The notes under the pieces: model-generated | What the model was told of the DNA's origin: nothing | The model's input: only the letters and a program-made list of their open reading frames with translations | The model's database searches: none | NCBI GenBank assembly: GCA_035048815.1 | Contig: JAUCBN010000042.1 | Coordinates: forward strand, 11,625,501-11,689,500 | Length of the DNA stretch: 64,000 nucleotides | Direction: 5' to 3' | DNA from: Abelmoschus esculentus | Lineage: Eukaryota > Streptophyta > Magnoliopsida > Malvales > Malvaceae | Made by a program: the position numbers and the translations under genes | Shown here: piece by piece, positions 1-12,831 of the stretch | How positions within the stretch are numbered: position 1 is the first letter of the stretch | Layout of the letters: each line of letters starts with the position of its first letter

Positions 1-483
1 GGATGACACAAATTCATCGAATAAAGCGTGGATGAGGTCAAGGCCTCGTCGAACTGACGCAGGTTCCACGAATGGCTTCCTGGTGTCTTCACCGTGTTAT
101 TAGCCATGTCGAGATCAAGTACATTGTCTAATGTGTCAAACCTTTTGGATGCTTCCACAAGATCATGTATCTGATCAAAATCAGTAATCATGATATTCGA
201 AACGAGAATCGAATGTAACCTAACACATAACTCATGAACAATGAACCTTGGCGACGTACTCCAATTCGGTGAATTTGAAGGCGAGGCCAAGGCATCTGAA
301 AAGAACAGAGACTAATGAACATGCTTCGCAGAATTTATCCAAGGGAAGTTTTTGATCCTGGGTCTGAGACGCCAAAAAATCTGAAAGCTCCTCGAACGCC
401 TGCACTATATCGGACAGAGGCGTTTTAGTTTACATGGACATCTTGAATTGAGATTGATTGCACTCATCATTTGCTTCGTCCAT
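1..483 (-). pseudogene. ACD11-like glycolipid transfer protein (GLTP) gene, 5' part, broken
   Basis: GLTP-fold proteins of the ACD11 group move ceramide-1-phosphate and related sphingolipids between membranes and restrain cell death. Two exons are visible on the minus strand. The first (about 483-247) reads TPLSDIVQAFEEL, then FCEACSLVSVLF and LGLAFKFTELEYVAK, which matches the recalled N-terminal part of ACD11. It ends AAG before a GTTC donor. The second (170 to the window edge) starts after a CAG and reads IHDLVEASKRFDTLDNVL. An in-frame TAA (430-432) follows the likely start region. A one-base frameshift lies near 50-60: DLDMANNTVKTPGSH is in one frame, and RRGLDLIHALFDEF continues in another. 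The 3' part lies beyond the window. I infer a pseudogene; a downstream start could not repair the frameshift. The family assignment is from memory but rests on several blocks. Confidence 0.75.
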
Positions 484-804
484 TTCTGGGATTGAATGCA
501 AATGTTAAATTGAAATCGTCCAACATTTTGGAATTTCATCGAGAGCGGGTTGAGATAAAAGATGTAAGAAAATGGTAAATTGAACAAGATTTTTACGTGA
601 TATCGTTTCAGGTGTACAAGCATGGCAAGCGTTGTGGGAAATATTTAGAAGTCATACTAGAATCACGGTCTGCCATTTGGCCCATATCCACTTGTTTTCA
701 AGTTTGGAGATTTTTTTACATTGGCAAATCCCAACGTATCCATCTCTGGACTTTTATGTTCATCTAATAAGATTTAGGAAAATTCTATGACCGATATCGA
801 ATAT

Positions 805-1020
805 TGTTGAACACCATTAATATTAAACATTGTTAAATACCATTAAATTAATTAATAAAAATTAAAAATCTCAAGGACTCAATATATAATTAATAAAAGA
901 GTGATAGACTCAATATATAATTAATAATTGTGCGTTGAGTTCTGATAATTTTTAATCTTTATTAATTAATTTAATAATATTTAGCGGTGTTCAACGTTAG
1001 TAATATTCAACGGTGTTCGA
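805..1020. repeat. Small foldback element (MITE-like)
   Basis: The left arm begins GTTGAACACC and runs through ATTAAATTAATTAATAAA and CTCAAGGACTCAA. The right arm repeats these in reverse complement and ends GGTGTTCAAC, followed by a second CGGTGTTCGA. The centre holds two copies of ACTCAATATATAATTAATAA. No coding capacity is seen. The target-site duplication was not resolved. The arms resemble those of the larger foldback at 17085-17995. Confidence 0.6.
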
Positions 1021-1043
1021 CGTCCGTTGTAAAGTCATCCTAA

Positions 1044-1260
1044 GATTTATTCGTTTTAAGGTAACTTTCAAATAATTATCCATTATATAATAATTATATA
1101 TCTAATAAGATTTATTCGTTTTAAGGTAACTAATTGACAAATCATTTCAAATAACTTTCAAATAATTGACAAATCATGGTCACCCATTCTTCATGGTTCA
1201 TCTAATAAGATTTATTCATTTTAAAGTAACTTTCAAATAATTGTCCATCATGTAGTAAAC
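1044..1260. repeat. Imperfect tandem repeat, AT-rich
   Basis: Three copies of a block starting ATCTAATAAGATTTATTC and continuing into TTTTAAGGTAACTTTCAAAT occur near 1044, 1101 and 1200. A short related piece lies near 763. Spacing is irregular (about 57 and 100 bases). No gene is visible from here to about 1900 apart from this repeat. Confidence 0.6.
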
Positions 1261-1924
1261 ATATAAAATTTATCTTGAAAAAAATAAGATAAAAATTCCC
1301 ATTGGATAGACCATGGATGACGTGGTAAACATAAATTCATTTAATAATTTTTCTCATTTGTGAACCTTCAGTTCCTCGCCATTAGTTTCGGTTATTACGT
1401 TATACGTTAACTTTTACGGGATTTTAAAATAATATATATAGTGTAAAATAATTTAAATGATAAGTTTACACTTAAAATTTAATTTTTATTTTTCGGAAAA
1501 CTAAAAAAAAAAAAGAGAAATAAATTTATGTTCAAAAGTTGATTAAGTTTTTCAAAGTGACAATTTGAGTATTACAATTTTAAAACACAAAAGTGACAAT
1601 TTCAAGAGACCATAAAATAATATTTTTTTTAGTACGAAAATATAAAAGGAGGTATAATTTTTTATTTTCTTTAAATAAATATAAACAAAAATTTACGTAA
1701 AAATCTTGAAAGAAGGAAAACATAAGTTTCTAAATTTGTAAGCTTTTTCAACATCCCATACTACTCGTGGGTTCTTTCAGTAGTATTCTTTAGTTTCCCT
1801 GCTTAATTGATTCCAGTGTTGAACATGGGAACATGGCAATGGAACATGGGATCTAGTTGAATTGCCGATTGAAAGAAAAGTTGTCGGGTGTAAATGACTA
1901 TTTCGAATCAAAAGAAATATTGAT

Positions 1925-3230
1925 AGTTTAGTGAAAAGACTCAAGGTTAGACTTGTAGTTAAGAGGTATGCTCATGTGTCTGAGTATGATTTTCTTGACA
2001 CCTATAGTTCAGTGGTTCTTTTTGCAACTGTGAACATCTTATTATCTCTAGCAGTAACACACAAATGACAAGTTATACAAGTAGATATCGATAATGTATT
2101 TTTAAAAGGTTAACTTGATGAAGATGTATACATGCAGCAGGTTTTAGGGCGCTTAGCTCAAAGAATTCTTCTGTCAGCTAGGTTTCTTCTCATCCAAAGC
2201 TGACTCTTCACTCTTCATCTCAAAAGGAGACAAGCATGTCATGTATCTCGTGGTCTATGTAGATAATATTCTTATCACAGGGAACTTAGCATGTTCCATC
2301 ACCAAGATGATCCAGGAGCTTCATCACAAGTTTTCCCTAAGGACCTTGGTGAGTTAAAATTCTTCTTAGGCATTAAAGCAAAAAGATCTGAAACTCGGTT
2401 ATTCCTATCTCAAAAGAAGTTCATCTTTGAAGTTCTACAGAAAGTTCAACTCCAGGACGCAAATGCAGCCAACACACCTATGGCCACGAACTGTAAATTG
2501 AGTAAGTTGGATACTGAACCAGTCGAGAGTGTACATCTCTAAAGGAGTGTTGTGGGAACCCTTCAATACTATCACATACTCGGCCTGATATATCATTTGT
2601 TGTGAACAAAACAATTCAGTTCCTTCAAGATTCCAAACAAAATCTCTAGTTGGTTGTCAAGAGGATCCTACGATATCCAAAAGGTATTATGGAAATAGGC
2701 TATGGTTTGCTAACCAGATTCCTAGATCAGTGCATATCAATGCATTTTTCGATTCAGATTGAGGAGAAGACAAACGATATAAGATCAATCTCTAGATACT
2801 GTGTTTTCAGTGGTAACCACCTACTTACATGGAACTGGAAGAAGCAATGAGTTGTGTCACGATCCACAACTGAAGCTGAGTATCGAAGCGTGACTGACAC
2901 TACAGCTGAGGTTATTTGGATCAAAGCTGTGTGTGATAGATGAGATGGGAGTTGAAATCAAAAACACACCGAGAAACTGGTGTGATAATACCAGTGCAGT
3001 GACTATGGTTACTAACCCCATACTTCACGCGAAGACTAAACATATTGAGCTTGACTTGCACTTTGTTCGAGAGAAGATAACTGTCAATGAACTGCAAATC
3101 AATCATGTCCAGCTGATAGCCAGATTATGGATACACTCACGAAACCTCTAGCTGCAAACAAGTTTAATGACCTCGGGAGAAAATTCATGGTGGTGGAAGC
3201 ATTTGATGTTTTTCCCAAACTAAGAATATC
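1925..3230 (+). pseudogene. Ty1/copia pol remnant: reverse transcriptase to RNase H
   Basis: Translated blocks in shifting frames follow the copia order. An RT core block comes first (DTYSSVVLFATVNILLSLAV, then VIQVDIDNVFLKG), followed by a deletion. The RT C-terminal part follows (YLVVYVDNILITGN, FSLKDLGELKFFLGI). Last comes RNase H (TTEAEYRSVTDTTAEVIWI, HAKTKHIELDLHFVRE, MDTLTKPL). At least five stops or frame changes interrupt it. Gag, protease and integrase are not visible, so the copy is 5'-truncated. The final block is followed directly by an LTR-like segment at 3238. Identification as copia is firm from the motif order. No function is expected. Confidence 0.9.
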
Positions 3231-3237
3231 GGGTGAA

Positions 3238-3465
3238 TGTTAAACCTCATTGAGCTGAAGAAGAAAGTTGTTGCAACTGAATCAGTCGATGTTGTTGTTT
3301 CTGTTAACAGCAGTTTCACCATTTTCCCTCACCCTAACTTAGCTATAAATAAACAGCTAAGCATCACTTGTAAACTCAGCCTTTCAATCAATAAAGTTCA
3401 TGTTTACACTTCCTTTGATCTTGTTTATCTCTCTTCTATCCATCCAAGTTCATCTTAGTATAACA
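3238..3465 (+). repeat. 3' LTR of the copia remnant
   Basis: This 228-base segment starts TGTTAAACC and ends TATAACA, the TG...CA form of an LTR. It lies 3' of the RNase H block and contains a TATA-like CTATAAATAAAC and an AATAAAG polyadenylation-like signal in the usual order. A purine-rich GGGTGAA lies just before it. No 5' partner is in the window. Confidence 0.6.
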
Positions 3466-5530
3466 ACCAGCACCGTATGGCTGATAGGCTTTCATGGTTT
3501 TGACCTACCTAGTGCCAGTTGTAGTTGAAGTAAGGAGTTCATAAAATAACCGTGCACTCGATGGGATTTTATTTTTATAGGCATTGCTGGATAAGTTTGG
3601 TTACAGACATTTAGAAAGAGGTTTTGTTTCATTGTGATACAATGCAAGTTTATGTGTCTGGTGTTTGTTTGTCGATTTGGTGAATTGGGGATTTATTATA
3701 AAATTGGGGTCTAATTTAGAAAATTAGGGCTTTTAAAAATTGGAGACTTATTTTAAAATTAGATTTTTAGGAATGAAAAATTAGGGATTATTTTTAAAAA
3801 ATGAAGTCGTCCAAACCGTCTAAAAATGAGTTCGGGATTCGGTTAATGATGAGACGTATATATTATCTTATACCCCAAAAATTGGTATCTAATCTAATAT
3901 AATTTACCCAAAATTGGAAATTTACAAGTTCGAATTTTAATTAATTTATCATTCATTTAAGAATGCGAATAAATTTTAAAGATCTCAATATTCACAGATA
4001 AGCGCCCAAACCGCCACCATTATAACTGATACCGACCTCGCTTACGATCGAATATTTAGATACATATTTGTATTATTAATTAAATTAGGTGTCACATGTG
4101 TAAAAAAAATAAATATACAAACTTACAAGCAATAAAGAATAAATACAACAATTATAAATTACAAAGAATGACAAGCAAGAATTAAATTGCCGAAACTACA
4201 TGCGAAGAAGTAAATATAAGAAAATAAATGTGATAAATTAAATTGCATTAAACTGACCGTAGATAATACGGATTATTCCTCGTGATAGATCATCGTAAGA
4301 CTAACGTTAAAAAAAATAAATTAAATAAATAATAAATAAGTTATATAACGAAGAACAAAACCATAATACACAAACATAACACAGGGTACGAATGCTGTAA
4401 CGACATATAAATATAATATGATACCAAATAAATAAAAAAAAATAACCTATATAATATGCGAAAAATGAAAAACGAAATATGAAACATATAATAAATACTT
4501 TATTATGCAAAATATATATGGTGTAAATAAATATCGTAAAAAATATGGACTAGAATGTAAAATACATGAATAAAGGGGTCAATTTAAAATAAAACAAAAT
4601 TAAAATAGATGAAATTGAGACAGAAAAATAAATTACAAGGATTAAAGAGTGATTTTCCCGTGACGGAAAGCCAAACCACAACTCAAGGGATAGTCAGGTA
4701 ATTAACTCATAGACCAAATTACGCGGATCCTTTCTCGTATTCGGGTCACCACACAGGTTAAAGGCCGTCAAAACGACAACGTTTAGATAAAAAAAAACAT
4801 ATATACTAATTTACAAGGCCAAAATTAGCATGAAAACCATACCCCTTTTCATTATTATTTGAAAATCAGAGCAAGCTTGAGAGAGAACACTAAAATATAT
4901 AAACCATAGCCCCCTTTTCATTCTTATTCAAAAATCTAACCTTTGTTTTCAAACGAAAATCAATCAATGTTTTAAAAAATTGCTAGATTAAAATCGAATC
5001 GCCCCTTTCGTTTTAAATTTGAGTTTCAAGAACCTTTTTTCAAATTGAAATAGATCTCAATTTTCTTTAAAACGATTCTTATTTCAAAAAACCCAAATCA
5101 AATATCCTAAATCTCTTATTTTATTTTTAGAAAATAAACCGACATCCCCGTTTTCTATTTTAAAATCTAGGTTTGTCACCCTATTTGAAAATCGGAGAAA
5201 AGGATAAACAAATAGAGAGGTGAGGAAAAAGTCGTCAATGAAAACCAAATACCCTAAACGGTAAAGCCCTAACTCTTTATATTTAGTGATATAGAAAATG
5301 CTTGAAAATTTTTCTCCTGGAATTATACCTTGTATTAGATTGTTGCTCAAATCTCGCCTGAAATTTTACATTAATTGTTCCTTGATTTTAATAGACGAAT
5401 GTAAAAAAAAAAAGAAAAATTCTAATATTATTTTCCTTCTTGTTTGTGTGTATTGTTGGTGGTGCTATGGGTGGTTCTAGCAAACGGCTATTAAAAGCTG
5501 ATTAAAAAGAGGTTGACCTGTTTAGCCGGT
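3466..5530. other. AT-rich non-coding stretch
   Basis: No open frame with family-like composition, splice structure or clear repeat ends was found. Short A/T runs and GGGATT/AAATTAGG-like words dominate. Short open frames on either strand here are composition artefacts. Confidence 0.5.
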
Positions 5531-5539
5531 CATTTTTTT

Positions 5540-6690
5540 ACATAATTGGTTACGAAAAATTGTAAGAAAAAAGGTATATATATAAATTATTACAAACGTA
5601 AGGATTTGTGTACATACATAAATCCTTATAAATATCGTAAGAAAAACGGTATATACATAAAATATTACAACGTAAGTATTTCTATACATACAAAATATAC
5701 TACGAGAATACATAAATAGATACAAAAATTGTAAGGATTTGTGTATGTACACAAATCCCTACAAAATATACACAAATGCTTACGAAAATTGTAAAGAAAA
5801 AAGGTATGTACACAAATCCTTACACCTTCTCACCATGACCTAAAGGAGGTCATGCAAGTGTAAGGATTTGTGTATATACACAATTTACTACGAGAATATA
5901 TAATATGGCACAAAAATTGTAAAGATTTGTGTATATAAATAAATCGCTACAAGTTATAGACAAATGCTTACAAAAAAATGTAAGGAAAAAAGTATGTACA
6001 CAATTCCTTACACCTTTTCACCATGAGCTAAAGAAGGTCATCCAAGTGTAAGGATTTGTGTACATACATAATTTACCACGAGAATACATAATATGACACA
6101 AAAATTGTAAGGATCTGTGTATGTACACAAATCCCTACAAGGTATACACAAATGCTTACAAAAATTGTAAGGAAAAAGGTATGTATACAATTCCTTACAC
6201 CTTCTCACCATGAGCTAAAAGAGGCCATTCAAGTGTAAGGATTTGTGTACATACACAATTTACTACAAGAATACATAATATGATAAAAAGAATGTAAGTA
6301 TTTTTGTACGTACACAAATCCCTACAAAGTATACACAAATACTTACGAAAATTGTAAGGAAAAAGGTATATCCGAAATCCTTACACCTATTCACCATAAG
6401 CTAAATGAGCTCAACTTAGTGTAAGGATTTGTGTACATACATAATTTACTACGAGAAAACATAATATGATACAAGAAATGTTAGGTTTTGTGTATATACA
6501 CAAATCACTACAAAGTATACTTAAATCCTTACAGAAATTGTAAGAGAAAAGATATATACGGAATTTCTTACACTTCTTAACCATCAGCTAAATGAGCTCA
6601 ACTTAGTGTAAGGATTTTTGTACATACGTAATTTATTACGAGAAAACATAATATACTTCAAAAAATATAAAGTTTTGTGTATGCGCACAA
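5540..6690. repeat. Tandem repeat array, monomer about 187 bp
   Basis: The phrase TAAGGATTTGTGTA (or a variant) recurs at 5672, 5861, 6049, 6236, 6422 and 6609, spacings of 186-189 bases, so roughly five and a half units are present. Each monomer carries TTTACTACGAGAATACATAA, TGTACACAAATCCCTACAA and TTACACCTTCTCACCATGAG. Each also holds internal inverted pairs (GGATTTGTGTA against TACACAAATCC) that could fold into hairpins. The last units diverge most. No coding capacity is evident. The monomer size is in the range of plant satellites, but this is a short local array. Confidence 0.85.
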
Positions 6691-6699
6691 ATAATAGTT

Positions 6700-7741
6700 T
6701 TTTTTATGAAAATCTTTTTAAATCTTTTTAATTTTATCATTGAATCTTTATTTATAGAAAATCATGTTTTATAGTATACACTTTTTTTATGAAAAATAAC
6801 AGTTTTATAATTTTTAACGTAAGATATATTTAGCATATATTGGTAACTACTTTTAACAACTAAATGAGCAGGAAAATTCACAACAATTCAAGTATATATA
6901 TATAAGAAATGCTACTATGCTACAGAATTTGTCTATTAAATGATGTTTGCCACAAAATAATAAACAAGAGAAAAGAAAGACGCACAATAAAAAATGTCCT
7001 TTATGATGAACAAGGTAATTGTTGTAAGCAGTAACATATATGTATATTTAAAATATAATACACAGAGTATAAATTCGAAATCACATATGTTTAACTTTTA
7101 TAGCATGAATATCTTCAAAAATATGAAACAATTTTCTGAACAGGATAAAAATAAGAATCTAGAATCTCTGGAGAAGCAGGCATGGTCGCCAAATATTTGA
7201 ACTGTTAACAGAGAAATCAACATTATTTCAATAAGAGCCATAATCCAACAAACTCAACTCTACAAGGTAACATCCAAGGAACTCTAATTGCAAGTTGGAA
7301 TACTGTGAAAGACCAAAATAAACTCTACAGTTAATACACAATAACAAACAATAATATTAACTTCACAAACATAAGAAAAATGAACATTTTTCATATTTTG
7401 TAATCCTCTTATGAAACTTTTGTAAATCTCTTGAAAAACATTAAGAAAAAAGCATTAAGTTATTTGATATTCTTACTAACATTCTTATACACCTTTTCGA
7501 TATAATTAGGTAAAGGTATTCTCTTTGGATCCACCTAATATCAATTTTCATTCCTGCCAGAGTTCCTTCTAGCATTCAGTGTTTCTATATTCATCAAAAT
7601 TATCCAGTTTATGACTTTATGTATTTCTTACATGCATCAAAGACAGAGAAGGTGAAATAAAGACGCTATACTTTTGGTTAATTTTTTGTCCTATTTGTGA
7701 AGGATAACATAAAACAGAAATAAGATGACAAAGAAAATCAG
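6700..7741. other. Non-coding stretch between tandem array and SEC10 fragment
   Basis: AT-rich DNA with no recognisable exon on either strand. I looked on the minus strand for further SEC10 exons downstream of 7742 and found none that match the recalled protein. Confidence 0.4.
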
Positions 7742-7830
7742 AATCTACTTCAGGAAATAGAGGGGTCAATAGTCCTTATGCAAATTTTGTTGCATCAGAA
7801 GAGGCATGGACATGTCCATTTGATAAAACC

Positions 7831-8119
7831 TGTAAGAGAACCTTCTGAAAAGTTAGTTTTTATGACCGTTGAGAGTTAAATAATATAGCCGTTGGAGAGG
7901 GGTTAATGAAGTGTTGCGTTTTGATGGTTCAAAGAGAAAGAGTGAAACGCTGCGTTTCACTGAGGGAGAGGGTTATTTCCTTGGTTAGCTGTAACCGTTT
8001 TCTTTTGTCGATTTTCTGAATTATGGAATCAGAGTTTTCTCTGGATTTTCTCTCTGTCTTTTCTCTTTCTTAATTCTTGTTGAGTTCTTGTTTTACCAGA
8101 ATATTTTCAGGTTGTTACA
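7831..8119 (+). repeat. 5' LTR of the Ty3 chromovirus
   Basis: 289 bases, TGTAAG...GTTACA. It differs from the 3' LTR by A/G at the seventh base, C/T near 7951 and G/A near 8082. It should hold the promoter of the element; I see no strong TATA box. Confidence 0.95.
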
Positions 8120-8121
8120 AG

Positions 8122-8132
8122 GGTACCAGAGC
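8122..8132 (+). promoter_or_regulatory. Primer binding site (initiator Met tRNA type)
   Basis: GGTACCAGAGC lies two bases after the LTR end. It differs by one base from the usual plant GGTATCAGAGC complementary to the 3' end of initiator methionine tRNA. Confidence 0.8.
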
Positions 8133-8150
8133 TATTCTGATCCTCGGAGA

Positions 8151-11100
8151 ATGGTGGAGACACGGCATCAAGCTTCAATGGCAGCAGCAGAAGCACAAGT
8201 TGCAGCGAATCCCAATGTCACGAGGGCTCAATCGAATGATTGGAGGCAGGAGTCTACCAGGCTTCAGTCCGAAATCACTCGTTTGGAGGGCTCGATGGAA
8301 TCCATGGAGACTCGGATGATGGCGAACTTCACAAAACTGCTGGAAATCGGGCTGGGTAAGCAGATTGACACGACCGGCTTGTTTGATACTCCTGATAGCA
8401 TCTTGGGGGCAGCTCCAACAAGACCTGCTTCATCATCGAAGGAGGGGGAGACGGAGAAATCTCCTACTGAGGTGGTTATTGTTGAGGAAGAGAACAAGGA
8501 AACCATGGGTAACAGAAGTTCCTTTAATCTTTCTTATAAACTGCTTTGTCCCAAGTTTGATGGAGGTGATTTTCACGATTGGTTTCTTAAACTCGAACAA
8601 TACTTTGATGTTGAGTTAGTGCTTGATAGAGCAAAAATTCGAGTAGTCATGTTACATTTAGAAGGTCGTGCTTTACAATGGCACCAGTTTTTAATGAAAT
8701 CTTGTGATGATATATATAGTATGAGCTGGGTGGAGTATATTAAGCAAATGAGAAAGAGGTTTGCCCCAGGAGGGTTTGATGACCCTTTTGCTGATTTAGT
8801 TGAGTTAAGGCAAGAGGATACTGTTGAGAAGTATTATGAGGATTTTATTCATCTTATTAATCAAGTGCAACTTCCTGAGGAGTATGTACTATCTTTGTTT
8901 AAGAATCATTTGAGGATTGAAATTGGAGCCTATGTGAAACTGTTACAGCCTAAGAAATTGTTGGATGCATTTAATTTGGCTCGACATATGGAAGTCATGT
9001 TATTTCCTGCTACTAAAAAGGCTTCTGGCAGTGGACAAAAAACTACTGCATCTTCAACAGTTGTGATTCCTTATAAGCCTTCTTCAGTGAACATCAGTAA
9101 AAGTAGTTTTGGGGGAGGGGGAACTACCACTAGTGGACAAGTTGGGAGGAGTAGTAGCTCGGGGAGTGTTACACAGAATGTAACAACTCAATCCTCAAAG
9201 AGTGTTACTGGGAGCAATACAAAAAGTGGTGGAAGGAACATTTCAGCTAGTGAAATTGAAGAGAGAAGAAGAAAAGGTTTGTGTTTTTGGTGTGCTGCCA
9301 AATACACACCTGGTCATAAGTGTTCGAGAACCCAATTATACCATATTTTGGTAGAAGGACAGGAAGATGAGGGAGAGATTGAAGAATTCCTGGAATATGA
9401 AGAAACTGTGGAATTAACTGAAGGCACTAAAGGGGGAAGTCCCAAGATATCACTTTCAGCTATGTGTGGAGCTGAATCTTGGGAAACTATGAAGTTACAC
9501 ATTAATATTGGTGGTGTTCTTTGTGTTGCTCTACTAGATACTGGTAGCACACATAATTTTGTGAGTCTATCCATTTTGAAGAAGGCAGGTTTATGGATGA
9601 ACAGGGGGAGACAGTTGAAGGTAGCAGTGGCTGATGGCAGTTCTATGGGAACCCTTGGAGAATGCAAAGAAGTCAAATGGAGTGTACAAGGTCACAATTT
9701 TGAAACTGATTTTTTGGTGCTCAATTTGAAGAACTGTGATATAGTTCTTGGGATTCAATGGTTGTCTCAACTTGGACCTATCACTTGGGATTTCACTAGT
9801 ATGCTAATGGAGTTTGTCAGACACTCTGAGACCATTAGGCTGAAGGGTTGCAAACCTGAGAGAGTAACAGAAGCAGAATTGAGGTTATGCAGGAAGACTT
9901 TGAGGGGCAGAAACCATAATAATGGAGTTACTCTGATGTATGTGAATGCTCAATTGGAATTAAAAGGGGAAGATAAGGAGAAACAGGGTAAGTTGAGCCA
10001 ACTGTTACAGTTATATGAAGTAGTTTTTTCTGAACCAAAGGGGCTACCACCTGAGAGAGGAAGGGAGCATAAGATCCAACTACAAGATGAGAATCTGGTG
10101 GTCAAAATTCCTCCCTACAGATATCCTGCTTCATAGAAGGATGAGATTGAAAAAATGATACAGGAGATGTTGGCTGCTGGGATAATCAGGACAGTAATAG
10201 TGCTTTTTCCTCCCCTATTGTGATGGTTAAAAAGAAGGATGGGTCCTGGAGGATGTGTGTGGACTATAGGAGACTCAACCAAATTACTATGAAGGACAAG
10301 TTTCCCATGCCTATCATTGAGGAACTTCTGGATGAATTGGGGAAGGCCAGGGTGTTTTCCAAACTGGATTTGAGGTCAGGATACCACCAAATTAAGATGT
10401 GGGGACCTGACATTCACAAAACAACTTTTAGGACCCATGAGGGTCACTATGAGTTTTTGGTCATGCCATTTGGCTTGACCAATGCTCCTGCAACTTTCCA
10501 GGGGCTGATGAATCAGGTATTCAAAAAGCTGCTGAGGAGGTCTGTTCTAGTGTTCTTTGATGACATCCTAATTTATTCAGCAAATTGGGAGGATCATCTA
10601 AAGCATTTGGAGGTAGTATTGAAGCTGCTCAGGGAAAACCAGCTATTTGCAAAACAATCCAAGTGTTGTTTTGGAGCTAGCAAAATAGATTATTTGGGGT
10701 ATGTGATTGAGAATGGAAAGATTGCCATGGACCCTGAAAAGATTAATTGTATTCTGAATTGGCCAGTTCCTAATTCTGTTAAAGAATTAAGAGGTTTTTG
10801 GGATTATCTGGCTACTACAGAAGGTTTGTGAGTGGTTATGGTCTTTTAGCCAAACCCTTGACAAATCTCTTGAAGAAAGATGCATGAAGATGGACTGAGG
10901 AGGAAGAAACTGTTTTTAAGAAATTGAAGGAAGTGATCTGCTCAGCTCCAGTTCTGGGACTACCTGATTTCAAAGAGGAATTTGTGATTGAGACTGATGC
11001 ATCTGATTCAGGAGTAGGGGCAGTATTGATTCAAAAGGGGCAACCTTTGGCATTTTTCAATAAGGGGCTTGGCATAAGGTATCAAGCATTATCTGTTTAT

Positions 11101-12802
11101 GAAAAAGAAATGCTTGCTGTTCTACTTGCTGTTAAAAGGTGGTCAGCCTACTTGGTGGGAAGGCACTTCAAAATCAGGACTGATCATCACAGTTTGAAAT
11201 TTTTGACAGAAAAGCAAGCTGTGACTCCAACTCAGCAAAAATGGATTGTGAAGATGCTTGGTTATGACTTTGAAGTTTGCTATAAGAGTGGAATCAATAA
11301 TGTGGTTGCTGATTGTTTGTCAAGGAGACCTGAAGAGAAAAAGATACAGTGCATGGCATTGAGCAGAATTGATTCTGATTTCTTAAAGAAGGTGGCTGAC
11401 TCATGGAAGGAGGATGACAAATTAAAGAAGATAGTTGCAGAACTGGAAAAAGGATCAAATAAACATCCTAAGTACCAATGGGATGGAAATCAACTATTGA
11501 GGAAGGGGAAAATGGTAGTAGGGGCTGAGAAAAATTTGAGAGATGAATTGTTGGAATTTTACCACAGTAGCTCAATAGGAGGTCATTCTGGGAGGCATGT
11601 TACCACTAAGAAGATAGCTGAAAAGTTTTATTGGAAAGGGATGAGGAAGGACATCAAAAAGAAAATCAGAGAATGTGAAATTTGTCAGAAGAATAAGGAA
11701 GAGCTGACCCACCCAAAAGGACTACTGCAACCTCTGCCAATTCTTGAAGAGGTTTGGTCATCCATTAGCATGGATTTTGTGGAAGGGCTTCCTTGGTCGA
11801 GAAGGAAGAATACCATTCTAGTGGTGGTTGACAGGTTATCTAAATATGGCCATTTCATATCTCTGAGTCATCCCTTTACTGCTCAAGAAGTGGCCATTTT
11901 GTTTCTGGAAAATATTTACAGATTGCATGGCCTCCCTAGGGAAATAATATGTGACAGGGATAGAGTGTTTATGAGTACATTCTGGCAGGAGCTTTTCAAG
12001 AAATTGGGAGTGGCTACATATGCCTCAACAGCTTACCATCCTCAAACAGATGATCAAACTGAGAGGTTAAACAGGTGCTTAGAGACATAGTTAAGGTGTA
12101 TGACTGGTGAAAGACCAAAGGAATGGGATGTTTGGCTTCCTTTAGCTGAATGGTGGTACAACACATCATTCCACTCGGCCATTCAAACAACTCCATACCA
12201 AGTTTTATATGGCCAAGAACCTTCCATCCATTTACCATATGTAGCAGGTGAAATCAAAGGTGGCTACAGTGGATAGGACATTGCAACACAGAGAGGCTGT
12301 TATTAAGATGTTACAGTTTCATTTGAGGAGAGCTCAAGACAGGATGAAAGCACAGGCTGATAAGAAGAGGACAGATTGTGAATTGGAGGTTGGAGATTGG
12401 GTCTACTTGAAGTTGCAGCCGTATAGGCAACAATCAGTGAAGTTCAGGAGCTGTCAAAAATTGGCTCCCAAGTGGTTTGGTTCATTTTGTGTCATAGCAC
12501 GAGTTGGGAAGGTTGCATATGAATTACAATTACCGCGGGACTCCAAAGTACATCCTGTATTCCATGTTTCTCAGCTAAAGAAACATATTGGTGCTGAACC
12601 ACATCAAACTGATTTGCCAGTCATAGGGAATGATGGTGGAATTGCTAAAGAGCCAGTGAGGATAATTGAAAGGAGGATTGGAAAAAGAGGGAATCGAGCC
12701 ATCACTGAGGTTTTGGTCAAATGGTCTAATTCGTTTCCTAAGGATGCTACCTGGGAATCATTACAGCAGCTTCAGAATCAGTTTCTACATTTCCATCCTT
12801 GA
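8151..12802 (+). pseudogene. Ty3 gag-pol polyprotein, multiply disrupted
   Basis: The chosen start, ATG 8151, gives MVETRHQA, a typical chromovirus gag start. In order there is a retrotransposon gag domain (near 8550-9000), a zinc knuckle (CFWC...GHKC, 9280-9320) and an aspartic protease (LLDTGSTHNF, about 9530). RT follows, with FFDD near 10555, then RNase H (TDASDSG, about 10993). Integrase has an HHCC finger at 11580-11690 and its Asp, Asp and Glu retained near 11770, 11955 and 12060. A chromodomain (EPVRIIERR, TEVLVKWS, 12650-12780) ends it. Disabling changes visible: TAG at 10134, a one-base deletion near 10190, a one-base loss in a T run near 10800, TGA at 10885, TAG at 12088 and a one-base gain near 12252. 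The end frame near 12795 may also be shifted, since LEDKDVFEG is in another frame. No complete protein can be made. Confidence 0.93.
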
Positions 12803-12818
12803 GGACAAGGATGTGTTT

Positions 12819-12828
12819 GAGGGGAAGG
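12819..12828 (+). promoter_or_regulatory. Polypurine tract
   Basis: GAGGGGAAGG sits three bases before the 3' LTR, the expected place for the plus-strand primer of an LTR element. Confidence 0.8.
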
Positions 12829-12831
12829 CAT

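Noticed and set aside
405..623. Minus-strand 72-codon frame overlapping the ACD11-like start
   Set aside because: It is out of frame with the GLTP blocks and has no recognisable motif.
5540..6690. CRISPR-like array
   Set aside because: Repeats are 187-bp satellite-type units with no constant short repeat and unique spacers, and the DNA is a plant nuclear sequence.
7078..7200. Possible further SEC10 exon on the minus strand (GDH followed by a Cys-rich frame)
   Set aside because: Only three residues agree with the recalled SEC10 segment and the splice context is poor; treated as chance.
9314..9676. 120-codon minus-strand frame
   Set aside because: Antisense to the Ty3 gag-protease region; shadow frame.
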